Shown: positions 45,792 to 56,752 of the stretch, piece by piece
How positions within the stretch are numbered: position 1 is the stretch's first letter
Layout of the letters: every line of letters begins with the position of its first letter
Source of the DNA: Corallium rubrum
Lineage: Eukaryota > Cnidaria > Anthozoa > Scleralcyonacea > Coralliidae
Direction: 5' to 3'
Assembly: GCA_964035015.1 (NCBI GenBank)
Contig: OZ036002.1
Location: 16,360,381-16,424,380, forward strand
DNA: 64,000 nt
The notes under the pieces: model-generated
Told to the model about the DNA's origin: nothing
The model's database searches: none
Seen by the model: only the letters and a program-made list of their open reading frames with translations
Position numbers and translations under genes: made by a program

Positions 45792-47981
45792 GTCGAAAAT
45801 GATACTGCAGTGCTCATTGGCCAAGATGAAGTTGTTACTGTTGAAAATTATGACACCAGCCCTCCTGTTGTTCTTGGTTCACCTGCAATAGATGTAGGAA
45901 ATACAAGTTCGATAATTGTTACTGATAGTCAGAACACTGAGAAAAGCAGTCAAGATAGCCAATCAACAATCACCTTAAGCAGCCCAAGTCAAAAGCTCCT
46001 TGATGATTTTGAACAGTCGACTGACCATGCAGGAACAAGTAAAACCTACCATGAGAAAGAGGTCCAAACAGATGAAAGTATTTTTATTTCCAAGGATGAG
46101 TATGAGCAGCTACGTCAACAGGCATCATCATCTGTTGCTGACTTTAAGAATGATCTGGACAAATTATGTTGCTATTTTTCAAGTGTTTTCAACCAATGTC
46201 CGGAAATGAATCCCAGTGAATTTGAAAAAATTTGCAAGCAAGTTGGTGCTGAAAAGCTGTTTAAAGTTTTGCTTAATGTAATAAGCTCGGACAGAATGTC
46301 GGATGAAAGAAAACATCTTGCCAAACTTCGCACAATGGTGGTGATATATATTATGATGTACTCACATTCGCAAAGAGCTAACTGGTTCCAGATAACGCTT
46401 TCTAGAACACTCCAGCAATTTGGTATAAGCGACCGAGGCTTGGCGTCCCTAAGGAATCTTGGAGTGGCAGCACATCCTCGTACAGTCAAGGCTGCAACGC
46501 AATCATCTGCCGCTTTGTATTTAGATAATGTTGCCAGTTTCTTTCAGGAAGTAGTGGAAAATGAACATTTTCTTGTGTTCTGCATAGATGACTATCATAA
46601 CATTCACACAAAGCATCGTCCTGAAGCAAAAACACAAACACAAGCAGTTCATATGAGCACGTTGTTAGTAAAAGTGTTCCCAAATGTTAAAGCCATCTCG
46701 AAGGAAGGTCTTCACACACCTTTGTTACCTCCTACTCCAGTTCAGCCTGAACATTTGTCTCAACAAATTGGTAGCAATATGGCTGGTCTATCACAGAGCT
46801 ATGCCACAAATATGCCAGACTGGGTGCTAGTCAAGTACTTTGACCCTGAAGCTGAGCGACACAGGCTCCTGTTACACGACTACCAGCAAACAGAAATACA
46901 GAAAATGAGATGCCTGGAAAACACCAAATTAATTGACAGCCTCCATTTGCCTTTGAAATCAAATGAAGATCTCCGTACTGTATTTAAGCACATGCTTTCC
47001 AATGGTTTGGAAATCTACCTCAGCAATTTTCTAGCTCCGTTCATGGGGGACTGGCCTACACAGTTCTTCATGCGACAACTGGTTTATAATTTGGCTAAAG
47101 TTTCTTTACCTACCGTTTGTCAGAATGTTGTGCCACTGATCGGTCCCTTGCATATTTCCTTAAATTCACGGGAGTGTGTCCTGAAGCATATCCATCCCAT
47201 TTTTGCAGAGCTGTATTCCCTCCTGTTTGGAAAAAAGGCAAAATTAGCAAAGAAGCCGCAGCCATGGAGAGTGTCCCTATTACTCGAGGTCCTATATGGT
47301 GGCTGGACACTTGTTCGAGAAAGCATTCTGTCAGTTTTCTGCCACTGTAAAGAAATTGAGTTCCTTACCCTTGTCAACCTTGTTGATAATTACGTGCCAC
47401 TTGTGTTAAGCATCTACTCTATTGTGTTTAAATGTAACGACTATGATTTATATTGCAAGTCTATGTTGCGCTGTTGGGTTATGTTCATGGTGTGCCAGAG
47501 GCGTCATTATGACAAGGCGCTGTTGGTAGTTCTGTCAACATTCATGTATTGGCAAGAGAACAACCATCCTATGTACCACACCTATGTACCATGAGTACCG
47601 AGTTGAAAATTTTCACTCTGTACTGCGAGCAAGAACAAATGCCACTGACAATGCTGAGCAAATCAGTCTAAAGGCAAAGGAGATTGATGCATGTAAGCAA
47701 GAACTGCATTAATTTAAGTCAATGTTTGTGCCACCAAAGAAGTTCAATTTCAGCAGGAAAACAATAACAAAATTGAAAGTCAAGGCTGCTGAGTTTTTAA
47801 TTGAGAAATTTGGAGTGCTGCACAACAATCCCGGCAAAGCTGTATTACTGCCAAGAGTCCGAGGACAAAACAAGAACACAACAAAGTGGCAATTACCAAA
47901 CTTGTTTGGAAAAAAGGTTGTCACCCAAAGAGTTTTACCACTGGGATTCACATCCATCGAAAGACCCCCTAACCCAGCAAT
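45792..47981 (+). pseudogene. Transposon gene, exon 2 (putative transposase core), frameshift and stop
   Basis: The acceptor GTCTAG|GTCGAAAATG is in phase with exon 1. The frame runs to 47,594 (about 600 codons): a Ser/Asp-rich head, an all-alpha middle, then VFCIDDYHNIHTKHRP with a DD pair, and a long hydrophobic helical C-terminal part. Coding similarity to itself continues after 47,594 in another frame (EYRVENFHSVLRART) and, after an in-frame TAA at about 47,713, through PPKKFNFSRKT to WQLPNLFGKK and a donor GTAAGT at 47,982. I recall similar FCxDDxHNIHT proteins as uncharacterised genes in cnidarian genomes. The DD suggests, but does not prove, a DDE-type transposase. Confidence 0.6.
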
Positions 47982-48255
47982 GTAAGTTCAGTACAAAACT
48001 ATATCAAGCCTCAAGGGTTAGTTTCTGTTTTAGTAAATAGCTTTTTACTCCATGATAATAAAAAATGACTAAATTTGTATCAGCGCATTAACACACAACT
48101 GACAACATGGAGAAAAATCTATTTACCAAATCAGCTAAATATCCTGTAAACCGTAGTAAGCGTGCATGAACAAAAATTATATGATTTGATACACATGATG
48201 ATTTACTGTAAATATGAATCATAACATATTGTACCTTTAATTTCCATTGAAACAG

Positions 48256-48625
48256 TAAATGTGACAAGATGGAATGCGACCGAGTTAGTCCATTGTGGCG
48301 CATTTTTCGAGGCTGTGGACACTCCTTCCACCTTGAATGTAACCTCCCATATATCAGTGTATGTGCCATTTGTAATTCCCTTCTCGAGTCGAAAGCGGTG
48401 AGCTTGGGGAAAACGGCAACCAACACTGTCATAAATTTCACCGTAGCATCTTCTAATGAAACAAACGACACGAGCGATCAGGACACGAGCGATGATGATA
48501 GCGAGTCGAGCGACGACGAAGACATTGATGACTTCAATGAACAATCCACCAACGACGAACGCGCCATTGGAGGTCTTATCTCAAGAATTGCTTCTTGGCA
48601 ACATGTTCAGCCACCCAACCATTAA
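48256..48625 (+). CDS. Transposon gene, last exon (RING-like zinc finger, acidic tail)
   Basis: After the acceptor AAACAG the frame joins phase 2 from 47,981 and reads KCDKMECD, then RGCGHSFHLEC and CAICNSLL: a C-x4-C ... C-x-H-x3-H-x2-C ... C-x2-C pattern like RING/PHD fingers. It is followed by an Asp/Ser-rich tail (DTSDDDSESSDDEDIDD) and ends IASWQHVQPPNH. Possible role: protein contact or ubiquitin-type activity of the transposase; inferred only. Confidence 0.6.
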
Positions 48626-49186
48626 ACTGCGATATCGTGAGTCATATTTTATTGTTTTTAAATGTTCTATATCAACAAATATGGTCATCACCCCTTTTGG
48701 TCATATATAAATGACCATCCGCCACCTGATCGGGAATTCGAAAATGCTCTCTTTCCCGAGCGGCCGAACAATCTGAACTATAAAATATTTCCGCTCATAT
48801 GCCTGCTCTTTCACTTCCTATATATGTCAATACAATATGACACGTTATGTCTATTTTTGGCCACTTATATTTTTACATGTACACGCGTGTCTGCTTGCGT
48901 GCGCCGTTGTTCGAATGCCAGTAATTTTAAAACTACGCCATTAAACACAAATCCCAGCGGCAAATTTTTCGAAAATTTTATATTTTACTTGATTCAGTTA
49001 AATTCAATAAAAACAAATAAAAATCCTGACCCCCCCAAGGCTTTATTTAAGACCCTATTTTTCGCATTGAAATTCATATTGTAACCGGAAGTAAACACCA
49101 TTTACGCATTCTGATTGGCTTAGAGCCAAAACGTAAACAAATGCGCTGATTGGTCGAAAACGAAATTCACCCTTGTTAGTCATACA

Positions 49187-49570
49187 TGCATTGAATTGAG
49201 ATGCTATAAATAAGGGCAGTAATGACTGGAACAGTCTTGTTTGGTTAGAACGTCGCAGAAGACGAAATCCGGTGATTTTTAGCTGGAAAACCTCACTGTT
49301 GGCCTACAGCCTATCGTCCATATGCTGAATATTCGTTCTACGACAGGGAAATAGGTTCCTTGTGGTTCCTTTGCATTTGTTTGAGAATTGAAGATGAACG
49401 CTAAGCGTGACTGCATCGACAACAGGTCGAAGAAATTCTACCAGAGTGGGTTCTACCAGAGTGGGTTCGTTTGTGTTTGCTTTGGTAAGTTTAGTGCTTA
49501 GATGGTTTCCAATCTGTGTGAGCTCTAGGCGGGCGGAGCATAGGCTGTGGAAGATTATTTTTCGGCATAA
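49187..49570 (+). other. Possible promoter and first exon
   Basis: CTATAAATAAGG (49,203-49,214) resembles a TATA box. An ATG at 49,394 opens 30 codons (MNAKRDCIDNRSKKFYQSG...) ending at a donor GGTAAGT at 49,483. A 15-bp direct repeat (TTCTACCAGAGTGGG) lies inside. No second exon found, so this is a weak call. Confidence 0.25.
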
Positions 49571-50391
49571 GAGGACATATATATGCAGTTTGTTGTTTTT
49601 ATTCCTACCACCCGCCGTTTGGCGTGATTGGGCATTCAGTTTTATATTGTGGTAGTTTATGTCTGTACGCGTTAAGAGGTTTCGCTATATTCACTCATCT
49701 CCGATAAATGTCCATTTTACCCCGCAACTGGTAGCACGAGTCTCGCCTCTCGGTTTAGAGGGTTTTCACGAGGGCACCGTGTTTGCAGATAATTGTAAAT
49801 TTGTTTCCCAAAACTTTACTCGTTTTCGCCGTTTACCATGGCATCGCATTTTCTCATCCAGGGACGTAGCGAGGGGGGGTGTGTGGGGGGTGCTACCCCC
49901 CCCCCCCCCCCAATTGAGACAGTGCGAAAAAATCAGGTAAAATTGTGTGACAATCAGGTAAAAAATTGAGGTAGATATATCTGCTAAAATGTGAAAGGCT
50001 AGAGAAATTTTCTTTCTTGTCTGATTTTCTTGCGTACGCAGCGGCCGCGGATCAAACATAATTGCGCTTGACATATTATTTTAGTTAAACTCCCCCTGAC
50101 GAGTGACGACGCACTACACTAGTAATTGGCATTGTGTTTCCTGCTTAGAAAATGTTTGTTTATCGCTATCGAATTCGCTTTTAATAGCACGTGCGCTCGC
50201 GCAGTCGTTTAAATTTGAAATATGATACACGGTAAGATAACAAAGAAAACCTTATTTACACAGCGCGCGTATATTTTCTTATGCGTTAAGAGTTACACTT
50301 ACATTGCGCTTTTCAGCCGAGTTTTGAACGGATAATTGACTAACTGTGGGAAAGTTGTGTTAATTTTGAATTCACTAATCATTGCTATGCA

Positions 50392-50586
50392 ATGAAACGT
50401 AGGAAAGTTGAACGATCAAATCGAAATCGCGTCGTTTGCTTGCGATGCGACAAGGTATTAAACAGAGATAATGTAGCACATCATCAGCGATCAAAACATG
50501 AAGGTCTGATACCGAAGTTTCAAGATGTAGCCGACAAATCGCAGCGGCTTCTTAATTTTGGTGGACTATCAAAACCTGTGGATAAC
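50392..50586 (+). CDS. hAT transposase exon 1 (C2H2/BED-like finger)
   Basis: ATG 50,392; basic start, then VVCLRCDKVLNRDNVAHHQ and KHEG, a C-x2-C...H-x4-H-like finger, ending LSKPVDN at the donor GTTAGT. Phase 0 to the next exon at 51,175. Confidence 0.6.
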
Positions 50587-51174
50587 GTTAGTTTATATAT
50601 TCCTTATATCTTATGGTATATCTGTTCAGTTTCAGTTAATAATAATAGGGAAAATGGGCAATAACATTAACATGATTATATTGTAATATATTATTGTTTA
50701 TTTGTGGCCGGCGTAGTTTAACTGAAGCTGAACAGACATCAAAAATTATATTCTTTATATGATATACATATACAGCATACGTAGAATCCGGCTTATAAAC
50801 CCTGGGCTTCCTTATACAACTTCGCAAGGGGTTTTGAGTGGCTTATAACCAGGGGGCTAATAAGCAGGATAGAAAAAAGGTTTCAAAACGCAACAGACAA
50901 ACTATGTTGGCACTTTATTGCTCAACGTTTTGCTTAATATCGCACGTTAGTTGCGCTGTTTCTCTGTTTTTTTCGTTGTTATTTTTACTATAAAATGTGC
51001 TAATGGGAAGGTGGGCTTATATCCGGGGCCAAACAGATGGGCTTATAACCGGGGGACTTATAACCGGGGGCTTATAAGCGGGATTCTACGGTATACTTTA
51101 TCCATCTGATCTGACTTACAAAATTCATTCTCATCAACGCATGATCTTATTTTTTCTATATTAACGTTTTGTAG

Positions 51175-54162
51175 TCTATAGACTTAACAGACACCATAGT
51201 CACCAGTGAACCATTAAAAGGAGCAAGTTCACAACTGTCATCTCAGATAACTGTAAGTAACCGTATGCAAGACGAAGATTTAGAGAATGACCAAGTTATC
51301 GTCGCCCCGTTTAATTCTACCACTACAGAAGGCGAAGACGAACAACAACAAATGGTATGCTCATCGAAACCATCGACTAGCCACACTCCAGCAAATACAC
51401 GCACGTTCGTTACCATTTAAGACATTGGAAATGAACTACCAGAGCGTACTGTCCCTGAATTGTCCCCCAAAGAAGGCAAAGATGTTGAAACAGGAAGTGA
51501 CTTACCAGAAAGCGTCATCCCAGAATCGGTGACTGAAGAGTGGGCTGAAGACACCGAAAATGAAAATGCCGAGCCAGCTGAGGAGGAACTACTTGATGAC
51601 GTTGGTTCTTTGTCTGAATTGTCTCTAACAGAGAGATACCTTCGCTGTCTGGGACAGTTGCGATGGAGCTCTGAAAAATTATCAAATCTTGTCAGTGAAG
51701 CATCTGATAAAAATCCAGTCCACTTGAAATCTGTGTATACAGAGCTTGTCGATACTTGCGACAAGGTCGTCACTATGCTCAGTGACACAAAGAGCTTGGC
51801 CGTGGCTGGACTACAAGCTGTACAGAATCAATCACAGAGCCATGAGTTTGAAATGCTTGAGAAAAATACTCTGGTTGAACACGATCCTGCTAGAAGACCA
51901 TCAAAATTGACCAGAAACCAGATAAAATATGTGATCCATCTTGGACCGTGCCAACCGCAACTAACAATTTACCCACGAAATCCTGCCCTTATCAAGAAGG
52001 GAAAACAAAGTTCATTTTCTGGAACATGGTTTCATGATTACCCTTACTTAGATTACAGTGTTACGGAGAATAAAGCTTACTGTTTCGTCTGCAGCGTGTT
52101 TGGAAAAGGCTACCAGAGAGAAAGATCAGATAAAACATGGACAGAAGGGATTGATGACTGGTCAAAGCTGAAAGGTAGTCGAGGCAAAAACAAAGCCGGA
52201 AAGCTTGAGACGCACTTTAGCTGTGCCGCCCACACCTCTGCACTCCGTGACTACACCAACTTTGTCCGCGAAGGTGGCCAGATCGATACATTGTTGACAA
52301 AGCAGCAGCGGAGAGGCATCATCGACAGTGAAACCGAAAAGGAGAAGAACAGAGAAGTTATCGAGGTGCTCTTTGACGTGGCGAAAACCTTAGCAAGAAA
52401 TGGGATGGCATTTCGTGGAAACAACGCTGATGAAGACGGAAATTTCCGCCAGATTGTCGAACTTCTTTCGCGCCATAACCCAATGATGAAAGCCTGGATA
52501 GATAACCGTTCTGCGCGTAAGCATCACACGACGTACCTAAGTCCACAAAGTCAGAATGAGTTCATTAGCCTACTGGGCGAGGAGGTGAGAAGCAGAATAA
52601 GCACTTGTGTGAAAAATGCTGGTTTCTGCTCAGTTATGGCAGACAACCACACCAGACGTGAGTCACAGTGATCAGCTCTCTGTTGCTGTCCGTTATGTCG
52701 ATGCTGAATCCTGCATGCCTAAAGAACGTTTGGTGAGGATCGCAGTAACTAAAGACAAGACTGGAGCTGGACAGGCAAAAGATATTGTGAAGTGTTTGAA
52801 ACAATCTGACATTCCATTGTCTACTGTTATGTACCATTCAACTGCAAGTATGTCTGGAAAGTTTAATGGCGCCCAACAGAAGCTTAGTGAATTGTTAGAG
52901 AGAAAGATCCCTTACACAAAGTGCACTCCGCATGGTGTAAATCTGGTGGTAGAGCACGGTTGTACAGCCTCGCCATTAATTGGTAAGGTGTTCACGGTCT
53001 TGGAGCAGATTTTCGTATTTTTACCAGCAGCACAAAAAGGCATGAAGAATTACAGCAGAAATCTCATGAAGTTGAAAACTACCTGCAGTTGCGAAACCTT
53101 TCCAAGACAAGATGGACAGCCCGACCCGAATCTGTTGAAGCTGTTTGGAGAAGTCTGGAAGCTATTCTGTCAGCTCTCGATACAATAAAAGAGTCAAGAT
53201 CCTGTGACAAAGAGTCAAAGACGAAAGCGCCGGCACCGATTAACAACATTGTCAACATCGACTTCATCTGCGGAATAATGTTTCTGAAGAACGTCATGTA
53301 CAAGACAAAACTACTCGCCGACTTCCTTCAAGGAGAGACAGTTGATATTGCCGGTGCCCTCATTGCGATAGAGTCAACACAAGATTGTCTACAGAAAATG
53401 CGGGTGGATGATAAAGCGATCGACGACCAAGTACAAGCTGCAATGGCAGTGGCTCGGAATATCGGCGCTGACCCAGTTGCTGATTTTTCCAGGTTACACA
53501 GAATAAGGAGGCCTTCTAAACGACTAGACAATCAACCAGAATCAACAGCTGTGGAGCTGGCAAGCATCCCTACTTTTTATCGCACCGAATTTTTCAAGTT
53601 CATCGACCAATTGTGCACCACATTGATGGAGAAAGGGAATTCTCTCAAAGACACGTTCGAACCTTTCCTGAAAGTGCTGCATCCAGAAAGGCCAGGAACA
53701 GTCGAGGACATGCGAATATTGGTAGCTATGTTCCCGTTAGTATTATCACCTGAATCAAGTGGAGCAATTCACAGCGAATTGGCAGTTTTCTTTGAGTATG
53801 CGATGAAGGAACATAAACGAGAACAAGATGAACGCCAGTCAGAAGGTTTAGAAGCAAAACCGATGACATACACGATCGCTGCAAAAATCGCTCTTAAAAC
53901 AGCCCGGAATCATGGACTCTACAAGTTAGCTGCCAAGGTTTACAAGTTATTTCTAACAGCCGCTCCAGCCGTTGTTACGAACGAGCGATCATTCAGTCTA
54001 ATGAAGATTGTGAAAAGCTATTCACGAAACAAGATATCAGAAGAACGTTTGAATGATTGCATGATTCTTGCTGCAGAAAAGGATATCACTGACGCCGTCG
54101 AAGTCAATAAGCTGGCAAAAAAATGGTCAATCTTGAAAAACCGACGACTGTCGATCGAATGA
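51175..54162 (+). pseudogene. hAT transposase exon 2 (TTF-type finger to dimerisation domain), one stop, two frameshifts
   Basis: After the acceptor TTTTGTAG the frame reads on in phase with exon 1. A TAA near 51,418 breaks the acidic linker. From 51,460: TTF-type finger (YLDYSVTENKAYCFVCSVFG), then helical RNase-H-fold parts. Frameshifts lie near 52,650 (between SVMADNHT and PDVSHSDQLSVAVRYV) and near 53,095 (before LSKTRWTARPESV). The end, AAPAVVTNERSFSLMKIVK, is the hAT C-terminal dimerisation region that family members keep. Similar to ZMYM1-like hAT proteins. Inactive in this copy. Confidence 0.85.
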
Positions 54163-54185
54163 AGAAGCTTTTAACTAACTTTTAA

Positions 54186-54188
<3 letters not shown>

Positions 54189-54262
<74 letters not shown>
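54189..54262. repeat. (AT)n microsatellite
   Basis: About 36 AT units inside the hAT element, 30 bp after the transposase stop. Confidence 0.97.
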
Positions 54263-54265
<3 letters not shown>

Positions 54266-54839
54266 TAATCACTATTCGTGCATTTTCATCTTTTGAAATT
54301 TTAGGACTTGAGACTTTGTGAACTTGTAAATATTAGTACCTCAATGTATGTATAATGTTGATTTTTGTCGTTATACATATTTTTGTATACATAAGTACAT
54401 GCAGGTTCAGAACTGCCTGGTGTTCACTTTGTTTTTGTAACGGTGTTAAAAGAACTTGGTGCATGGGAACGGGAAATAATGTGTTGACGTGAGACCACCT
54501 AAATAATATGCAGTTAAATTTCAGGTAAATTTCCAAAATATTTTCCAAATCAGGTAAATAACCACCATACCCCCCCCCCCCCCAACTTCCAAGGCTTCGT
54601 TACGTCCCTGTTCTCATCTGTTCATACTTTCGGAATGGGCCTTCAATAACTTTCCCTCCCCGATCCTTGTACTCTCCTATTCGATGTGTAAACCAATTGA
54701 GAGGCACAAGCTTCGAAATGTTGCAAAATGGCGATTGTTTGCCCCATCAGAAAACACATCATTTATGGAATCCGCACCAATTTACCAAAATACACCGTAA
54801 TAAATTTCAATCAGGAATTAAATTACACACAGCAAAACC

Positions 54840-55022
54840 TACAACAACCACGCAAAAACCAACATCGGTTTAGTACTGATTTAGTAAGTCATGTGACCAA
54901 AATCTCAATGAAATGGTTTGTCTTTGGTATGTGTTCGTTTATGAGAAGAAACTAAGTGACTAGACTATAAAAATGTCTTGTTACAGACATCACAATTGTA
55001 TGGTTTCTCTCCAGTATGCAAT
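54840..55022 (-). pseudogene. C2H2 zinc-finger gene fragment
   Basis: Read leftward from 55,022: LHTGEKPYNCDVCNKTF, stop, SSHLVSSHKRTHTKDKPF, stop. This is a linker, one finger with both Cys and both His, and the next linker, with stop codons where Cys or Ser codons belong. It is a decayed fragment of a multi-finger KRAB/Krueppel-type protein, too short for the usual gene callers. Confidence 0.7.
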
Positions 55023-55515
55023 TTGTTGTTTTTATTCCTACCACTCGCCGTTTGGCGTGATTGGGCATTCAGTTTTATATTGTGGTAGTTTATGTCTGTA
55101 CGCGTTAAGAGGTTTCGCTATATTCATTCATCTCCAATATGACTGGTAGCACGAGTCTCGCCTCTCGGTTTAGAGGGTTTTCACGAGGGCACCGTGTTTG
55201 CAGATAATTGTAAATTTGTTTCCCAAAACTTTACTCGTTTTCGCCGTTTACCATGGCATCGCATTTTCTCATCTGTTCATACTTTCGGACTGGGCCTTCA
55301 ATAACTTTCCCTCCCTGAACCTTGGACTCTCCTATTCAATAGTAGTATAGGACTTGGGGGTGCTGGCACACTTTTTTTTTTTTTGCCAAAAACACCCTCA
55401 AAATGTTGGGATTCATCGGGAAAGGATGTTTGAAAGGGTGAACTCTTTTTTTCCATTTTTCAAAGTATAAGCAGACCGAAAAATGGGTTTTGGGGAGTGG
55501 CAGATTTTCCTCCTT

Positions 55516-56139
55516 TCAAAAACGCTTCGTAAGGGCTTGGTTGTTCCAAGTTTTAGTTAGTTTCCGTTTATGTTCAACTACTTTTGTTTTATGTTGGTAC
55601 ACATGTTTTCCCACAGTTACACCACCAGATAACAGTCCGAGACATGGTATATACGGCGTGATCATGGCTACAACTTTACCAACGTCACTCTTTAACAGTT
55701 TATCTTTTTGTAATTCGTTGTCTAGCGCCTCAGAGCTTTCTACGGCGTCCAGACCACCGAGAACATTAGAGAATCTACTGATTAAAATATCAGTTAGGAA
55801 TTCGTTAGCTCTTTCCATTCTTCTAGCCTCATATTCAGCGTATAGCTTATCCACAACCTTTACCGTCGCTTTTTTGATGTAGCTGACTGACTGAGTTACC
55901 TCACCATCCTCTGATAATTTTATCAGCTCACTTCTCTTCTTATTGGTGTCATCGGTTGGTGGAGGTGTTGAGCTGGTTTCCTCAGTCTTTTTTAGATCAT
56001 TGACGAGCTCATCGACGAGGTTGGGGATTTCAGCAGGTATTTCCGTTTCTAGTTCCCCAACAGATGCCTCGACTGGTTCCACAGCGGATACCCTGATTTT
56101 TCCCCCAACTTTTACCGTTTTAGTTTTCTTTTCGGCCAT
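55516..56139 (-). CDS. Polinton-like element, hypothetical protein (207 aa)
   Basis: Lys/Glu-rich start, Pro/Thr-rich linker at about 60-70, coiled-coil-like region (KKATVKVVDKLYAEYEARRMERANEF) and a hydrophobic patch near 160-178 (VAMITPYIPCLGLLSGGVTVG). It follows the ATPase by 4 bp and is the last gene before the left terminus. Family not recognised; a structural or internal virion role is possible. Confidence 0.6.
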   Translation of the reverse strand: MAEKKTKTVKVGGKIRVSAVEPVEASVGELETEIPAEIPNLVDELVNDLKKTEETSSTPPPTDDTNKKRSELIKLSEDGEVTQSVSYIKKATVKVVDKLYAEYEARRMERANEFLTDILISRFSNVLGGLDAVESSEALDNELQKDKLLKSDVGKVVAMITPYIPCLGLLSGGVTVGKHVYQHKTKVVEHKRKLTKTWNNQALTKRF

Positions 56140-56143
56140 CTTA

Positions 56144-56752
56144 CTACAGACCAGATTTTGGGATGACCACCTTATACGCGTACGGATGTCTTAACATAAT
56201 CTCAAGTCCGGCGTATTTGTTCTCTTTTAACTTTTTAGTTACCTCCATAACCTCATCACGATCTAAGCCACCCAGGTAGTCATCAGTAATAACCTTCATG
56301 TCGGTTTTGTTGGGGTTGTAGAACGTTACTAACTTACTGATATTCTCCCTATAAGGTTTTGTGATAGCCGTTAGCTGTTGTGTGATTACAATAGTTGAGA
56401 GATTGTAGTGTCGAGCGCTGAAGGCTAATTTAACCAACTCACTTGTTCTGTTCTTTACGGGTTGTCCACTGGCACAGTCGTCGAGGACTATCAATGTTCT
56501 AGACCCCCTGAATATTTCGACAATGTGTTTTAGTATAGTTTCAACGTCGTCCTGACTACACTCCACAACGATGAAGTCCGGGTCGGGGGTATACTTCCAG
56601 GTACCATATGTTTTGTTCCAGCTGAACGTTGGACAGAGCAGAACGATGTAGTCGAAGACTCCGAAGTAATCGTCTTCTAACATCTTTAGAAGATACCAGG
56701 TTTTCCCACAAGCCGTCATACCAACGATCAACATATTGAACGGATGATCCAT
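56144..56752 (-). CDS. Polinton-like DNA-packaging ATPase
   Basis: 202 codons. Walker A GMTACGKT (11-18), Walker B TLIVLDDCA (86-94), sensor-like TQQ (124-126). This is the compact A32/FtsK-HerA packaging ATPase of Polintons and relatives, which drives DNA into capsids. The frame is intact. It abuts the capsid gene: the stop of that gene and the ATG here are adjacent, so the genes are tightly packed. Confidence 0.9.
   Translation of the reverse strand: MDHPFNMLIVGMTACGKTWYLLKMLEDDYFGVFDYIVLLCPTFSWNKTYGTWKYTPDPDFIVVECSQDDVETILKHIVEIFRGSRTLIVLDDCASGQPVKNRTSELVKLAFSARHYNLSTIVITQQLTAITKPYRENISKLVTFYNPNKTDMKVITDDYLGGLDRDEVMEVTKKLKENKYAGLEIMLRHPYAYKVVIPKSGL

Larger units (their letters stand above)
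44122..49177 (+). mobile_element. 5.06-kb DNA transposon with about 300-bp TIRs and 9-bp TSD AGTCATACA
   Basis: AACAAGGGTGAATTTCG at the left is mirrored by CGAAATTCACCCTTGTT at the right. Inverted similarity continues for about 300 bp at around 95%. AGTCATACA flanks it at 44,113-44,121 and 49,178-49,186. It carries one spliced gene of at least three exons. The superfamily is not assigned: 9-bp TSD would fit Mutator-like elements, but the protein does not look like a standard MULE transposase. Confidence 0.85.
49859..54610 (+). mobile_element. hAT transposon, 4752 bp, TSD TTCTCATC
   Basis: Ends CAGGGACGTAGCGAGG and CTTCGTTACGTCCCTG are inverted repeats. TTCTCATC (8 bp, the hAT length) flanks it at 49,851-49,858 and 54,611-54,618. 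The paralogous empty site at 55,266-55,273 has a single TTCTCATC, which proves both boundaries. It encodes a two-exon transposase. Confidence 0.95.
49571..55340. repeat. Segmental duplication, copies at 49,571-49,858 + 54,619-54,682 and at 55,014-55,340
   Basis: Both copies share TTGTTGTTTTTATTCCTACCA through TCTCCTATTC(G/A)AT at about 95%, apart from a small gap. Copy A is split by the hAT element. Copy B is uninterrupted at that point and stops where the Polinton-like element begins, while copy A carries on (GTGTAAACC). Confidence 0.9.
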
